Part shown: positions 26,680 through 36,059 of the stretch, in pieces
Position numbering within the stretch: position 1 is the stretch's first letter
Layout: the number at the start of each line of letters is the position of its first letter
Assembly: GCF_030209755.1 (NCBI RefSeq)
Contig: NZ_JARVRH010000025.1
Span: 41,347-105,346 of the forward strand
Direction: 5' to 3'
From: Arthrobacter sp. efr-133-TYG-118
GTDB lineage: Bacteria > Actinomycetota > Actinomycetes > Actinomycetales > Micrococcaceae
Length of the DNA stretch: 64,000 nucleotides
Translations under genes and position numbers: made by a program
Notes under the pieces: generated by a model
Seen by the model: only the letters and a program-made list of their open reading frames with translations
Told to the model about the DNA's origin: nothing
Database searches by the model: none

Positions 26680-26903
26680 CAAAATAAGACCCTTCGCTAT
26701 TGCGTTCTTATCGATCGAGAATGCGTCCCCGGATGATTCTTGTTGCGGGGAGGCTCTCCGTCTCGCCTATTGGGCCTCACCGCGGAAACGTTCACGACAG
26801 GTTCAATTGCGGGTAGCCGAACTCTTCCGAAACTCGCAGGAAATCCGCGTACCCCCGCCGGCGGGCTGGTGGTGGGTTCTTCACTGGACAGGAATTCTGA
26901 AGC

Positions 26904-29078
26904 TCAGCGCGAAGAAGTCGGCGTAGGTGTCCCCGCCATGGACGCCGGCGGCGCAGGGAAGGCTGTTGCCGGGTACAGCCCGCCGACCTGGGTCATGTAG
27001 TTGGCCCACTGCGGACCGGCCAGCATGTAGCCGTCGATGGCGGTGTAGAACTTGCCGTTGATGGTGACGTTCTGTCCGGCCCGGCTCTGCCCGGCCATGG
27101 TGTCGCCGAAGAAGGACGCCGTGGCGAGCCCGGTGGTGAATCCGACCACCCAGGTAGAGCCGTTGCTGTTGTTCGTTCCCGTTTTTGCCGCGGTAGGGAA
27201 CAGGTCCTGGACCTTCGGTTGAATGTAGATGCCGGATCCCCGTTTCAGGACGTCCTGGAGCACGGAGTCGACGCCGCGGGCAACCTCGGGCTTGATGGCC
27301 GGGCGGCATGAACTGGCTTGGGCGGGCAGCTTCCCGCCGGATAGATCCGTGATGCCCACAATGGCGATCGGCGCGCAGTACGTGCCGTCGTTGGCGAACG
27401 TGGCAAAGGCGTCGGCCATCACGAGCGGCGATATTTCGGTGCCGCCAAGGAGGTTGCCCAGTTGGTGCATGTTCACGGGTGCGTTGTCCACGCCGCTGTG
27501 GAGACCCACCGCATCGACCACTTTCTGAATGCCGCAGAAGTCGAGCTGGGCCGCCTCGGCGAAGGTTGCGGTGTTGATGGAGTTGTAGAGCCCATAGTTG
27601 ACGGGCATCGGGCGGTAGTATCCCTCGTCGTTGTTGCGGAGATCGTCGGCCGTGCCAAGGCCGGCGATTTTCTGGGCCGTGCTGTACCCGCCGAGTACCT
27701 TCCCGCAGCTGTCCCTCCAAGGGAATCCGAGCGGATACACCCTCCGCGACGCGTCCACCACGGTGGTCAAGGACTTGCCTTCGTTGAGCCACTCAGTGAA
27801 AGTGAACGGCTTCATGGCCGAACCTGGCTGGAAGCCTCCGGCTCCGTTGAGGTCATTGCCGTTGGCGTCCACGGAATCAACGTTGAAGTTGAGTTGGGTA
27901 TCGAATTTGCCGGGCTCGGCCAGAAACACCGTGTTCTGTGCCATGGCCAGGATCTTGCCCGTGCCGGGCTGCACTGAGACCAATGAGGCGCCCCATTTGT
28001 CCGGGTTCGCACCTGCCGTGGCATCGACCTGCTGCTGTGCCACTGCCTGCAGGCGGCTGTCCAAGGTGGTGGTGATCGTCAGGCCGCCGCGGTACAGAAG
28101 CTGTTCCCGGTCCGTGACGCTGGCACCGTATGCGGGGTCGTTGAGGATGAGGTGGGAGATGTAGTCGCAGAAGTACACGGCAATGTTCGCGGCGGCGCAG
28201 CCCTGCTTCCCCGGCGTGATGTTGAGTTTGAGGGGGGTGGCGACGGCGGCCGCATACGCTGCCTGCTGGATCTTGCCCTGAGCGAGCATGTCGGACAGCA
28301 CCAGGTTGCGGCGTTGGATGGCGTTGTCCGGATGGACAGAGGGGTCGAAGTAGCTGGGACTGTTGACCAAGCCGGCGAGCAGGGCCGCCTGCGGAAGGCT
28401 CAGGTCCTTGGCGGAAACGCTGAAGAAGTGCTGCGCCGCAGCTTCGATGCCATACGCGTCCCGGTTGAAGAACACGATATTGAGGTAGCCCTCCAGGATC
28501 TGGTCCTTCGTGAATTTCTTCTCGAGTTCGACGGCGAGTTTCATTTCGCGCACCTTGTCACCCAGGGTTTTCTGACCGCTGAGCACCACTTGTCCGGTCT
28601 GGCCTGCCGCCAAACGGGACTCGTTGAGTACGTTGGTCACGTACTGCTGGGTCAGGGTCGATGCACCCTCGTTGGTGCCCTTGGTGAGGTTGGACGCCAA
28701 TGCCCTGAGGATCCCCTGGGGATCGATACCGCCGTGCTCGTAGAAGCGGTTGTCCTCGACGGCGACAATCGCTTCCTTGATGTAGGGCGACATCTGGTCC
28801 AGGCTGACCCGAACACGGTTCTCGGCATAAAAGGTGGCGATCGTCTTTCCGTCTGCGCTGAGTACTTTGGTCGACTGTGACGGCGCGTTGACCACCAGAT
28901 CACCCGGGAGGTTGTCGAAGTACTGGATCGAACCGCTGACGGCCATCCCGGCCGACGCCACACCGGGGACTACTAGCCCGGCGGCCAATACGCCGCAAAC
29001 CGCACTCACAAGAAAGAATCCGAAGACCCTTCGCAGGACCCTGGCCAAACCACTTTTCGGGTTGTTCTTCGGCGCCAT
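26904..29078 (-). CDS. Class A penicillin-binding protein (bifunctional transglycosylase/transpeptidase)
   Basis: About 724 residues. One N-terminal membrane anchor (FGFFLVSAVCGVLAAGLVVPG) is followed by a GT51 transglycosylase (EDNRFYEHGGID with the catalytic Glu, GASTLTQQ). The transpeptidase domain has SAMKPF (S-x-x-K serine), SIN (S-x-N) and KTGT, all intact. It polymerises and cross-links peptidoglycan at the outer membrane face. The C-terminal tail is Pro/Thr/Ser-rich. I chose the ATG after the weak GGAAAA; an upstream TTG would add five residues. Confidence 0.95.
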   Translation of the reverse strand: MAPKNNPKSGLARVLRRVFGFFLVSAVCGVLAAGLVVPGVASAGMAVSGSIQYFDNLPGDLVVNAPSQSTKVLSADGKTIATFYAENRVRVSLDQMSPYIKEAIVAVEDNRFYEHGGIDPQGILRALASNLTKGTNEGASTLTQQYVTNVLNESRLAAGQTGQVVLSGQKTLGDKVREMKLAVELEKKFTKDQILEGYLNIVFFNRDAYGIEAAAQHFFSVSAKDLSLPQAALLAGLVNSPSYFDPSVHPDNAIQRRNLVLSDMLAQGKIQQAAYAAAVATPLKLNITPGKQGCAAANIAVYFCDYISHLILNDPAYGASVTDREQLLYRGGLTITTTLDSRLQAVAQQQVDATAGANPDKWGASLVSVQPGTGKILAMAQNTVFLAEPGKFDTQLNFNVDSVDANGNDLNGAGGFQPGSAMKPFTFTEWLNEGKSLTTVVDASRRVYPLGFPWRDSCGKVLGGYSTAQKIAGLGTADDLRNNDEGYYRPMPVNYGLYNSINTATFAEAAQLDFCGIQKVVDAVGLHSGVDNAPVNMHQLGNLLGGTEISPLVMADAFATFANDGTYCAPIAIVGITDLSGGKLPAQASSCRPAIKPEVARGVDSVLQDVLKRGSGIYIQPKVQDLFPTAAKTGTNNSNGSTWVVGFTTGLATASFFGDTMAGQSRAGQNVTINGKFYTAIDGYMLAGPQWANYMTQVGGLYPATAFPAPPASMAGTPTPTSSR

Positions 29079-29283
29079 TTTTCCAGCTATCAACCGTGCG
29101 TGTTTATAGACTACGCCGCCATTCGACGCGTCACATAGGCCCCGAAATCCGTGGCGACACGCCCACCGCGGTTATGTTCGTCACTTCGCCCGCGCGCTGA
29201 CCCTGTCCGGCGTTTTTCCGGATGCATACTGAAGTTATTCGGGCGCGGTGATGGAAGGCAGGTGGCAGCCGGTGGAGACACTG

Positions 29284-29556
29284 ATGGCTGTTGTGAGGAG
29301 CGAGTATTTTCCGGCGGGAGCGGTGCTCTTGGGCGTGGTTTTGTTCTGGACACTCGGCTTGCTCGGCGGGTTGTCCTGGTTGAGCGGAGCGCAGCAGCCC
29401 TTGGCCATCCTGACGTGGATGATCTTCATCTACGGCGTGGTCGTGCTGTCTCCCCTCGCCGGAATCTGGGCCGCAGTTGACCTTGCCCGCCGTTGGTTGC
29501 GGAACCGCCAGGCTCGCCGGCAGCAGCTCGGAACGGCCGACGTCGAGTCCCTCTAG
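29284..29556 (+). CDS. Small membrane protein, two TM segments
   Basis: About 90 residues with two hydrophobic helices (AGAVLLGVVLFWTLGLLGG and LTWMIFIYGVVVLSPLAGIWA) and an Arg-rich tail (RRWLRNRQARRQQ). The chosen ATG lies 8 bases after GGTGGAG; an upstream ATG at 29248 in the same frame is less well supported. No family recognised. It diverges from the PBP gene. Confidence 0.65.
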   Translation: MAVVRSEYFPAGAVLLGVVLFWTLGLLGGLSWLSGAQQPLAILTWMIFIYGVVVLSPLAGIWAAVDLARRWLRNRQARRQQLGTADVESL

Positions 29557-29562
29557 TCCCGA

Positions 29563-29674
29563 CCGGCTCCCAGCCTTCGCAAGTCCCCACCGGCTCCCCC
29601 GCCTTCGCAAGCTCAGGCCGGGTCCCGCGCCGGGGTGGGCCCCCAGGCCGGGTCCCTCGCCGGCGTGGGCCCCT
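29563..29674. repeat. Two short tandem repeats downstream of the small membrane protein
   Basis: Two imperfect copies of a CCGGCTCCC...CTTCGCAAG unit (29563-29611) are followed by two 30-base copies at 29615-29644 and 29645-29674, which differ at only three or four positions and read CCGGGTCCC...GTGGGCCCC. They fill the gap between two genes. Origin unknown; replication slippage or a short mini-satellite would explain them. Confidence 0.8.
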
Positions 29675-29732
29675 GCGATAGCCTGAGGCTAGCGCCTACC
29701 AACGATCGGACCGCACGGAACGAGGACTTCCC

Positions 29733-30665
29733 ATGATCACACGCGTCGACGTCGATGAAGCTGCCGCCCGGATTGCGGGGAGGATCCGGCGCACACCCGT
29801 TTTCGAGGCGGATGCCGGGACGGTGCCCGGGCAATTGTGGTTCAAATGCGAGTTCATGCAGCACACGGGAACGTTCAAGGCGAGGGGCGCTTTCAACCGC
29901 GTGCTGGCTTCCCGGGAGCGCGGCGAGCTGAAGGACGATGTCGGAATCGTCGTCGCCTCGGGAGGCAACGCCGGGTTGGCGAACGCCTATGCCGCGGTGC
30001 AACTCGGGGTGCCCGCGACCGTTTTTGTCCCCGAGACCGCACCTGCCGTGAAGGTCAAGAAGCTCAAGGCCAGCGGAGCCACGGTGGTCCAGCGGGGAAC
30101 CGAGTACGCCGAAGCGTTTGAGGCCGCCCTCGACTACGCCGCGGAAACCGGCGCAGTCTACTGCCACGCTTACGACCAAGCCGAAATCGCCGCTGGCGCC
30201 GGCACCGTCGGCTCGGAGCTCCTGGAGCAGCTGGGCGGGATAGACACCGTGGTGGTGGCCGTTGGAGGCGGCGGACTCATGGCGGGAATCGCGGCCGCCG
30301 TCGAAGGCCACGCCCGGGTTGTCGGCGTCGAGCCGGACAACGCTCCCACTCTCTATTCGGCCCTCGCTGCAGGGGCACCGGTTGACGTTGCCGTCTCCGG
30401 GATCGCCGCGGATTCCCTGGGGGCCCGGCAGATCGGCCGGATCGGTTTCGAGGTGGCCGTCCGCACTGGCGTCCGGACGGTCCTGGTGTCCGACGACGAC
30501 ATCGCCGCGGCGCGCTCCCTGCTCTGGGAGCAGTACCGGATTGTCGTGGAACATGGCGCGGCCGCCGCTTTCGCGGCCGTGAACTCCGGAGCGTATGTTC
30601 CGGCAGAAGGGGAACGCGTGGCCGTAATCCTCTGTGGCGCCAATACCGATCCCGCCACAGTCTGA
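29733..30665 (+). CDS. PLP-dependent threonine/serine dehydratase (fold type II)
   Basis: A 310-residue enzyme with the PLP lysine in TGTFKARGA (about residue 49), the SGGNAG substrate loop and the phosphate-binding GGGGLMAGI loop. The ARVVGVEPDNAP and ESD-like regions are typical of serine/threonine dehydratases and serine racemase-like proteins. It lacks the C-terminal ACT regulatory domain of biosynthetic threonine deaminases, so it is more likely catabolic. GAGGAC precedes the ATG. It is not obviously in an operon. Confidence 0.9.
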   Translation: MITRVDVDEAAARIAGRIRRTPVFEADAGTVPGQLWFKCEFMQHTGTFKARGAFNRVLASRERGELKDDVGIVVASGGNAGLANAYAAVQLGVPATVFVPETAPAVKVKKLKASGATVVQRGTEYAEAFEAALDYAAETGAVYCHAYDQAEIAAGAGTVGSELLEQLGGIDTVVVAVGGGGLMAGIAAAVEGHARVVGVEPDNAPTLYSALAAGAPVDVAVSGIAADSLGARQIGRIGFEVAVRTGVRTVLVSDDDIAAARSLLWEQYRIVVEHGAAAAFAAVNSGAYVPAEGERVAVILCGANTDPATV

Positions 30666-30765
30666 ACCGGCCTGCCGTGGCCCTGCCGCGAGCCCTCCAC
30701 AGTTGCTAAGCTCTAGCCACAATGCCGGGGCACGCAAAACCGCTTCACGAACGGACAGGTGACAT

Positions 30766-31347
30766 TTGCGATTGATCATCATGGGCCCTCCTGGCTCGGG
30801 CAAGGGTACCCAGGCTGAGCACATCGCCGGGCATTTCGGCATACCTGCCATTTCCACCGGAGATATCTTCCGAGCGCACGTCGGCGGCAAGACAGAACTC
30901 GGAGCCGAAGCAAGCAAATACATGGACAGCGGTGAGTTCGTGCCGGATCACGTCACCAATGCCATGATCCGTCAGCGGCTTGGCAACGCCGACGTCGTGG
31001 CCGGATTCCTCCTGGACGGATATCCCCGCACGACGGCGCAGATTGAGGCATTGGACGGGATTCTGGCCGGCAACCAGCAGCAGCTGGACGCCGTCGTCGA
31101 ACTGGCGGTCGACGACGACGAGCTCGTCGCGCGGATGCTCCGCAGGGCGCAGGAGCAAGGCCGAAGCGATGACACAGCACCGGTGATCCGGCGTCGCCTG
31201 GAGCTTTACCGTAACGAGACACAGGCAGTGGTTGAGCGATACTCCGAGCGCGGAATCGTGCTCGCCGTGGATGGCTCCGGCCAGCGGGAAGAGATCACGG
31301 CCAAGGCAATAGCCGCCATTGAATCAGCACTTGGAAAGGGACTGTGA
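30766..31347 (+). CDS. adk: Adenylate kinase (short LID form)
   Basis: A 193-residue kinase that interconverts ATP, ADP and AMP. It has the P-loop GPPGSGKGT (residues 7-15), ISTGDIFRAHV, and GFLLDGYPRTTAQ with the AMP-binding Arg. The LID is of the short non-zinc type. The TTG start has AGGTGA four bases before it. It overlaps the next gene by four bases (GTGA), so translation is coupled. Housekeeping adk normally lies beside secY; this one does not, so it may be a second copy. Confidence 0.95.
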   Translation: MRLIIMGPPGSGKGTQAEHIAGHFGIPAISTGDIFRAHVGGKTELGAEASKYMDSGEFVPDHVTNAMIRQRLGNADVVAGFLLDGYPRTTAQIEALDGILAGNQQQLDAVVELAVDDDELVARMLRRAQEQGRSDDTAPVIRRRLELYRNETQAVVERYSERGIVLAVDGSGQREEITAKAIAAIESALGKGL

Positions 31348-33209
31348 ACGGTCAACCGGCTACCGGCCAAAGAATCGAAGACTATGCAATGATCGGGGAC
31401 CTGCACACCGCAGCCCTCGTCAGCACTGCGGGCTCCATGGACTGGCTATGCCTCCCGCGTTTCGATTCGCCTGCGTGCTTCGCCGCGCTCCTGGATTGCC
31501 CTCAAGCCGGGCGCTGGCTCTTGGCGCCGGAATCGGGGGGCATTTGCACGCGCCGCCAGTACCGGGACGGAACCCTCATCCTGGAAACGGAGTGGGAAAC
31601 CGAAGAAGGGCACGTCAGGGTCATCGACTTCATGCCGCCGCGCGACGCCGTCGCGGACATCGTGCGCATCGTCGAAGGGATTCGCGGGACGGTCAAGATG
31701 CGTGGGGAGCTGATCCTGAGGTTCGACTATGGACACGTGGTGCCCTGGGTGCGCCGTGACAGGCACGGCCTCCGCGCGGTTGCCGGTCCGGACTCCGTCT
31801 ACCTCAAGACCCCGGCGCCGTTGATAGGCAAGGACTTCACAACGGTCAGCGAGTTCACGGTCAACGCCGGTGACCACATCCCCTTCGTCCTGACCTGGGC
31901 GCCCAGCCACGAACGGCGGCCACGCACGGTCGAGGCAGACATCGCGCTTGAGGACACCGCAGCATTCTGGACCGATTGGTCCAAGCGGTGCACCGTCCGG
32001 GGGCCTTACCGGAAGGCCGTTCAGCGTTCCTTGATCACGCTGAAGGCCCTCACGTATGCGCCTACCGGGGGCATTGTTGCCGCCGCCACCACCTCGCTGC
32101 CCGAACAGATCGGCGGACCGCGGAACTGGGACTACCGATATTGCTGGCTGCGCGATGCCACGTTGACCCTTCAAGCTTTCCTGGCCGCGGGCTATACCGA
32201 GGAGGCCAGCGCGTGGCGGGACTGGCTCCTGCGCGCAGTGGCCGGCGACCCGGCCGATCTCCAGATCATGTACAGCTTGCACGGGCGCCGGCGATTGCCC
32301 GAGACCGAACTGACGTGGCTTGCGGGATACCAGGGTTCGAGGCCGGTGCGAATCGGGAATGCGGCAGCCGAGCAGCTCCAGTTGGACGTCTGGGGAGAGG
32401 TCCTGGACTGCCTGTCCCTGACCCGGGCATCGCTGATGACCATCGGGGATGAGTCCTGGGCTATCCAGACCGCCTTGATGCGCCACCTTGAGGGCACCTG
32501 GGACAAGCCCGACAACGGACTTTGGGAAGTACGCGGCCCGCGGCGCCACTTCGTGCACTCGAAAGTGATGGCCTGGGTTGCGGCTGACCGGATGGTCAGG
32601 GGAATCCGAGAATCCGGGATGCCCGGTCCGCTAGATCGCTGGGAGGCTTTGCGGGACACCATCCATGACGAAGTCATGACCCACGGATTCGACGCGGACC
32701 GCAATACCTTCGTCCAGTCCTACGGGAGCAAGGAGTTGGACGCGAGCCTTCTCCTCATCCCCAAAGTGGGCTTCCTACCGCACGACGATCCGCGCGTGAT
32801 CGGCACTATTGACGCCATCCAGCGTGAGCTGACGGAAGACGGTTTTGTGCTGCGCTACCGTCCGCAAGACAGCGACGACGGACTGCCGGGTGGGGAGGGC
32901 GTCTTCCTTGCGTGTTCCTTCTGGATGGTGGACGCGCTCTTGGGCGCAGGGCGCCGTTCGGAGGCGACAGCCCTCTTCGAGAGGCTCCTGGCCCTGCGCA
33001 ATGATGTGGGCCTGCTGAGCGAAGAATGGGACGCACATGCGGGCCGCCAACTTGGCAATATGCCCCAGGCCTTCAGTCATTTCGGCCTGGTGCTCAGTGC
33101 CTTGCAACTTCACCACGGCAAAGCGCATCACAGCAATGTCCCGATCGGCGGGGTCCCGGCGTCGGGCTCGCCGTCGGCAGGGTCGGGCTCCCCGTCAGGC
33201 TCCCCGTGA
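31344..33209 (+). CDS. Glycoside hydrolase family 15 protein (glucoamylase/trehalase-like)
   Basis: A 621-residue GH15 enzyme. Residues about 10-220 are the trehalase-like N-terminal domain (IEDYAMIGDLHTAALVS, SMDWLCLPRFDSPA). The (alpha/alpha)6 catalytic barrel follows, with NWDYRYCWLRDA and, near the end, a second acidic segment (SEEWDAHAG). Family members release glucose from alpha-glucans or trehalose; in actinobacteria trehalase activity is known. The C-terminus is Gly/Ser/Pro-rich. It is translationally coupled to the adenylate kinase. Confidence 0.92.
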   Translation: MNGQPATGQRIEDYAMIGDLHTAALVSTAGSMDWLCLPRFDSPACFAALLDCPQAGRWLLAPESGGICTRRQYRDGTLILETEWETEEGHVRVIDFMPPRDAVADIVRIVEGIRGTVKMRGELILRFDYGHVVPWVRRDRHGLRAVAGPDSVYLKTPAPLIGKDFTTVSEFTVNAGDHIPFVLTWAPSHERRPRTVEADIALEDTAAFWTDWSKRCTVRGPYRKAVQRSLITLKALTYAPTGGIVAAATTSLPEQIGGPRNWDYRYCWLRDATLTLQAFLAAGYTEEASAWRDWLLRAVAGDPADLQIMYSLHGRRRLPETELTWLAGYQGSRPVRIGNAAAEQLQLDVWGEVLDCLSLTRASLMTIGDESWAIQTALMRHLEGTWDKPDNGLWEVRGPRRHFVHSKVMAWVAADRMVRGIRESGMPGPLDRWEALRDTIHDEVMTHGFDADRNTFVQSYGSKELDASLLLIPKVGFLPHDDPRVIGTIDAIQRELTEDGFVLRYRPQDSDDGLPGGEGVFLACSFWMVDALLGAGRRSEATALFERLLALRNDVGLLSEEWDAHAGRQLGNMPQAFSHFGLVLSALQLHHGKAHHSNVPIGGVPASGSPSAGSGSPSGSP

Positions 33210-33227
33210 GGGGCGTCCTCGACGGCT

Positions 33228-35837
33228 TCAGGGGCGGCTCTGACCTGGCGTTCCGGAGCGCTTGGGCCAGCGGAAGATCCGGCCTGCCAATGCCAGCCCC
33301 GCTCCGAGGTTGAGCATTGGCAGGTAGGCCCGTGCCACCGCGGTCCCAACGGCAGGCAGGGAAGCGGCATCGGGGTAGAGCATGTAGAGCGGCTCGTACC
33401 GGGGCCTGAATTTTGCTTTGAACGCCAAGAGGGACCTGAACCCGTACACCGGTTCCAAAGTCGCCCCCAACCAGTCGAGCAGTCGGTCGAGGCTGCCGGG
33501 CGGCCGGGATCGTGGCCTTGGGCGCGGCACCTCCGAAGGATCTTCTTCGACACGTGCCAGGGGTGCCCCGGAAAGGCTCACGAATTCGCATCCTTCATCC
33601 TTGAGGCTGAGGGCCGCTGATGCGATGAGGAATTCGATGCTGGCACGGAAGCTGCCGCTACGGCGACGCATGAAATCGAGGGTCCAGCCAACGATGTGCC
33701 CGTGGCGGTAGACGGGCAACCAAGAGGTGACTGCGTGTACTGTGTGGCGCTTGTCGATTGCAAGCAGGCAGCGCACCTCGGGGTCGTCGAGTTCGTCAAG
33801 GCTGCCCAGGGTAAAGCCCATTTCGGGCATGTTCCTGTCTGCCACCCATTCTTCGGAGATTTCCTCGATCTGGACCTGGACCGAGAAAGGAGCCGAGGCG
33901 TAACTCGTCCATTCGTAGCGAATGCCCGCCTTCGCGGCATTGTTCAACGCCGTGCGGATGTCCTGGAACTTCTTTCCCTTGAAGGAGACCGAATTCAGTG
34001 GCAGGACTGTTTCCTGGGCTACTTGTGCAGAGCTCCATCCGGAGGAATCCGCGTAGTCGCGCAATTCCTGGGGTACGGAGTAGAAACACGGCGTCCACCC
34101 GTTGCCCCTGCAATAGCGGGCAAATTCTTCGAAGACGGCGGTCGTCTCGGATTTGGGTCCCACCGGGCCGCCGAGTGTGAGCGCAACCCCCGTGCTGACC
34201 CGGTAGGCAACAAAGGACAGTCCGGAAGCGGAGAACCAGTACATGTTTCCCGGCCAAGTGGTCATCCAGGACAGCGAGCTTCCCTCCCACGTCTTGATGA
34301 CCTTCCGGGCACGCTCAGTACTGGCGTCGTGCCGGGTGTGAGCCTGGTGGAGGAACGTCCTGAAGATCAGGACACCCCCGATCGCCCAAAAGACGACCCC
34401 GACGCCTTCGTACACGAGAACGGCGGCCGTGCCTTGGGGGAAGATCGCCGGCGGCACATCCAGGACGAAGCCCAGCGGAAGGAACCGGTCAGGGACATCC
34501 GCCAGTAGCTCGGGCAGCCCCGGAACAGGGGAGAAATCCTGCGCGAGGAAGAACCCGGCACCGACATAGACGACACTGAGCACAGCCGCTATCGCAAGTA
34601 CCCGGACCGCGAGGTGTCTGTAGGTCCCTTTCGGCGCCTGGACATGAAACAGCCGTCGGGTCGCGAGCAGGATGATGGTCAGCGCAAGGGGCAGGAGCAG
34701 CGGCAAGGCCAGGGTGAACGGCTGCGAGGGCGCCGATCCTTCGATTGCGGCAATCCCCTCGCTCGCACCGGTATCGGAAGTAGTCGGCTGCAGGACTCCG
34801 GCGAGTGCAATTCCGGCCAGGACGGAAAGGCCCACCTGGATCAAAAGGGTTCCCACCCAGGCAAAGCGCCGTCCGCGGCGGAGGCCCTCCGCAAGCAGCA
34901 GCAGGAGGAAGGACGGAAGAATGGCCATGAAGATCCCGCCGGCGCCGGCGCGCAACTGCAGCTGTGCGACGGCACAGTCCTTCGCTTTCGCCGGATCCGA
35001 GCAGAGGCCCTGGAGCGTTTGGGGATCGACGGGCTGGATGTTGGTAAACAGGAAACGCAGGATGGACAACGGTCCAACCGCATGCGGGATGAGGCCGGCG
35101 ACTACCGGACCGATCGCCGATACGGCAATGAGCAGCGAAAGCAGCACCCGGCCCTCGTGCCGGGAACTGACCGGGCGCGCAAACCGCGGCCGACGGCCCA
35201 TCAGCAGCGGCCCGAGAACCGTACCCGCACCTGCGGCGCCGAGCCTGACCAGGTCCGCAAACCCTCCGCTGTACAGGGCGAGGAGGAGCAACAAGGCGAA
35301 GACGACGAGCCGGATCCGGCGCCTCCACAGGGTTGCCATGGACGCAGTTCCCGCCATGGCGGTACCGATGATGAACGCACTGGGACCCACGAAGAGGTGG
35401 CTGCCTATCTCCGCAGTCCAGCTACCGAGCAATCCTTGGGCCAAGGCAAGGAATCCAAGGGCAATGCCAACGCCCAGAACCTGGCTGGAGACAGCAGCGA
35501 TTGCGTACGCCCGCCGTCCCATTCGTCGTTCCAAAGGCACGCCCAGCAGCAGCACCAAAGCAGTTTCCAGCACGTAGCCCGTCAGGTCCCTGGCCCAGAC
35601 GGCGGAAGTCATGGCGGCCCACCAGTGATCAGGTACGGAGCGGGGTGTAAGTGCGAAATTGAGCCGCAATTGCGCGTCCGGTCCCGTGGCGAGACTGGAG
35701 GTCAGCGCTCCCAATCCCCAGAAAACGATGACAAAACCCAAGGTGAGCTGCGCTGAACGCAGTCTTCCCGTCCATGATCGCCGCGAACGGACATCGGGGA
35801 CGGGGTGGGTTTCCGGCTCGGGCGCCGGTGCGTGCAC
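33228..35837 (-). CDS. MprF-like membrane protein with DUF2156 (phosphatidylglycerol lysyltransferase-like) domain
   Basis: An 869-residue protein. Residues about 30-520 hold a dozen or so hydrophobic segments. The first seven resemble a rhomboid-like unit in which the G-x-S-x region reads GPSAFIIG. Residues about 530-810 form a GNAT-like DUF2156 domain (YCRGNGWTPCFYSVP, GMSW-like segments, AVTSWLPVYRHG). Such proteins transfer an amino acid to phosphatidylglycerol and flip the product. GTG start five bases after AGGAA. Its amino-acid specificity cannot be read. Confidence 0.85.
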   Translation of the reverse strand: MHAPAPEPETHPVPDVRSRRSWTGRLRSAQLTLGFVIVFWGLGALTSSLATGPDAQLRLNFALTPRSVPDHWWAAMTSAVWARDLTGYVLETALVLLLGVPLERRMGRRAYAIAAVSSQVLGVGIALGFLALAQGLLGSWTAEIGSHLFVGPSAFIIGTAMAGTASMATLWRRRIRLVVFALLLLLALYSGGFADLVRLGAAGAGTVLGPLLMGRRPRFARPVSSRHEGRVLLSLLIAVSAIGPVVAGLIPHAVGPLSILRFLFTNIQPVDPQTLQGLCSDPAKAKDCAVAQLQLRAGAGGIFMAILPSFLLLLLAEGLRRGRRFAWVGTLLIQVGLSVLAGIALAGVLQPTTSDTGASEGIAAIEGSAPSQPFTLALPLLLPLALTIILLATRRLFHVQAPKGTYRHLAVRVLAIAAVLSVVYVGAGFFLAQDFSPVPGLPELLADVPDRFLPLGFVLDVPPAIFPQGTAAVLVYEGVGVVFWAIGGVLIFRTFLHQAHTRHDASTERARKVIKTWEGSSLSWMTTWPGNMYWFSASGLSFVAYRVSTGVALTLGGPVGPKSETTAVFEEFARYCRGNGWTPCFYSVPQELRDYADSSGWSSAQVAQETVLPLNSVSFKGKKFQDIRTALNNAAKAGIRYEWTSYASAPFSVQVQIEEISEEWVADRNMPEMGFTLGSLDELDDPEVRCLLAIDKRHTVHAVTSWLPVYRHGHIVGWTLDFMRRRSGSFRASIEFLIASAALSLKDEGCEFVSLSGAPLARVEEDPSEVPRPRPRSRPPGSLDRLLDWLGATLEPVYGFRSLLAFKAKFRPRYEPLYMLYPDAASLPAVGTAVARAYLPMLNLGAGLALAGRIFRWPKRSGTPGQSRP

Positions 35838-36059
35838 GGGGTTCCTATCTGTGCGTCGGAAAGATGGGGTGCGAAATGAAATTCTTCCACACTGGCCGTC
35901 CGACGAGGATAATTCCGACGCTGCCGTGACCTTCCCGGTCCCGATCCAATAGACTCCGACGTAGGCAGGCTGCCGGCTCGTTTCGTCACCGGTCTATGAG
36001 CGATGCAAAGTTGCGTATACAACGCTTAAACGAACAGAAAGCAAGCCCGGGACAGGTCG

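Noticed and set aside
34614..35756. A 380-codon plus-strand frame inside the MprF-like gene
   Set aside because: Gln/Arg/Asp-rich shadow frame without family similarity; the minus-strand gene is well supported.
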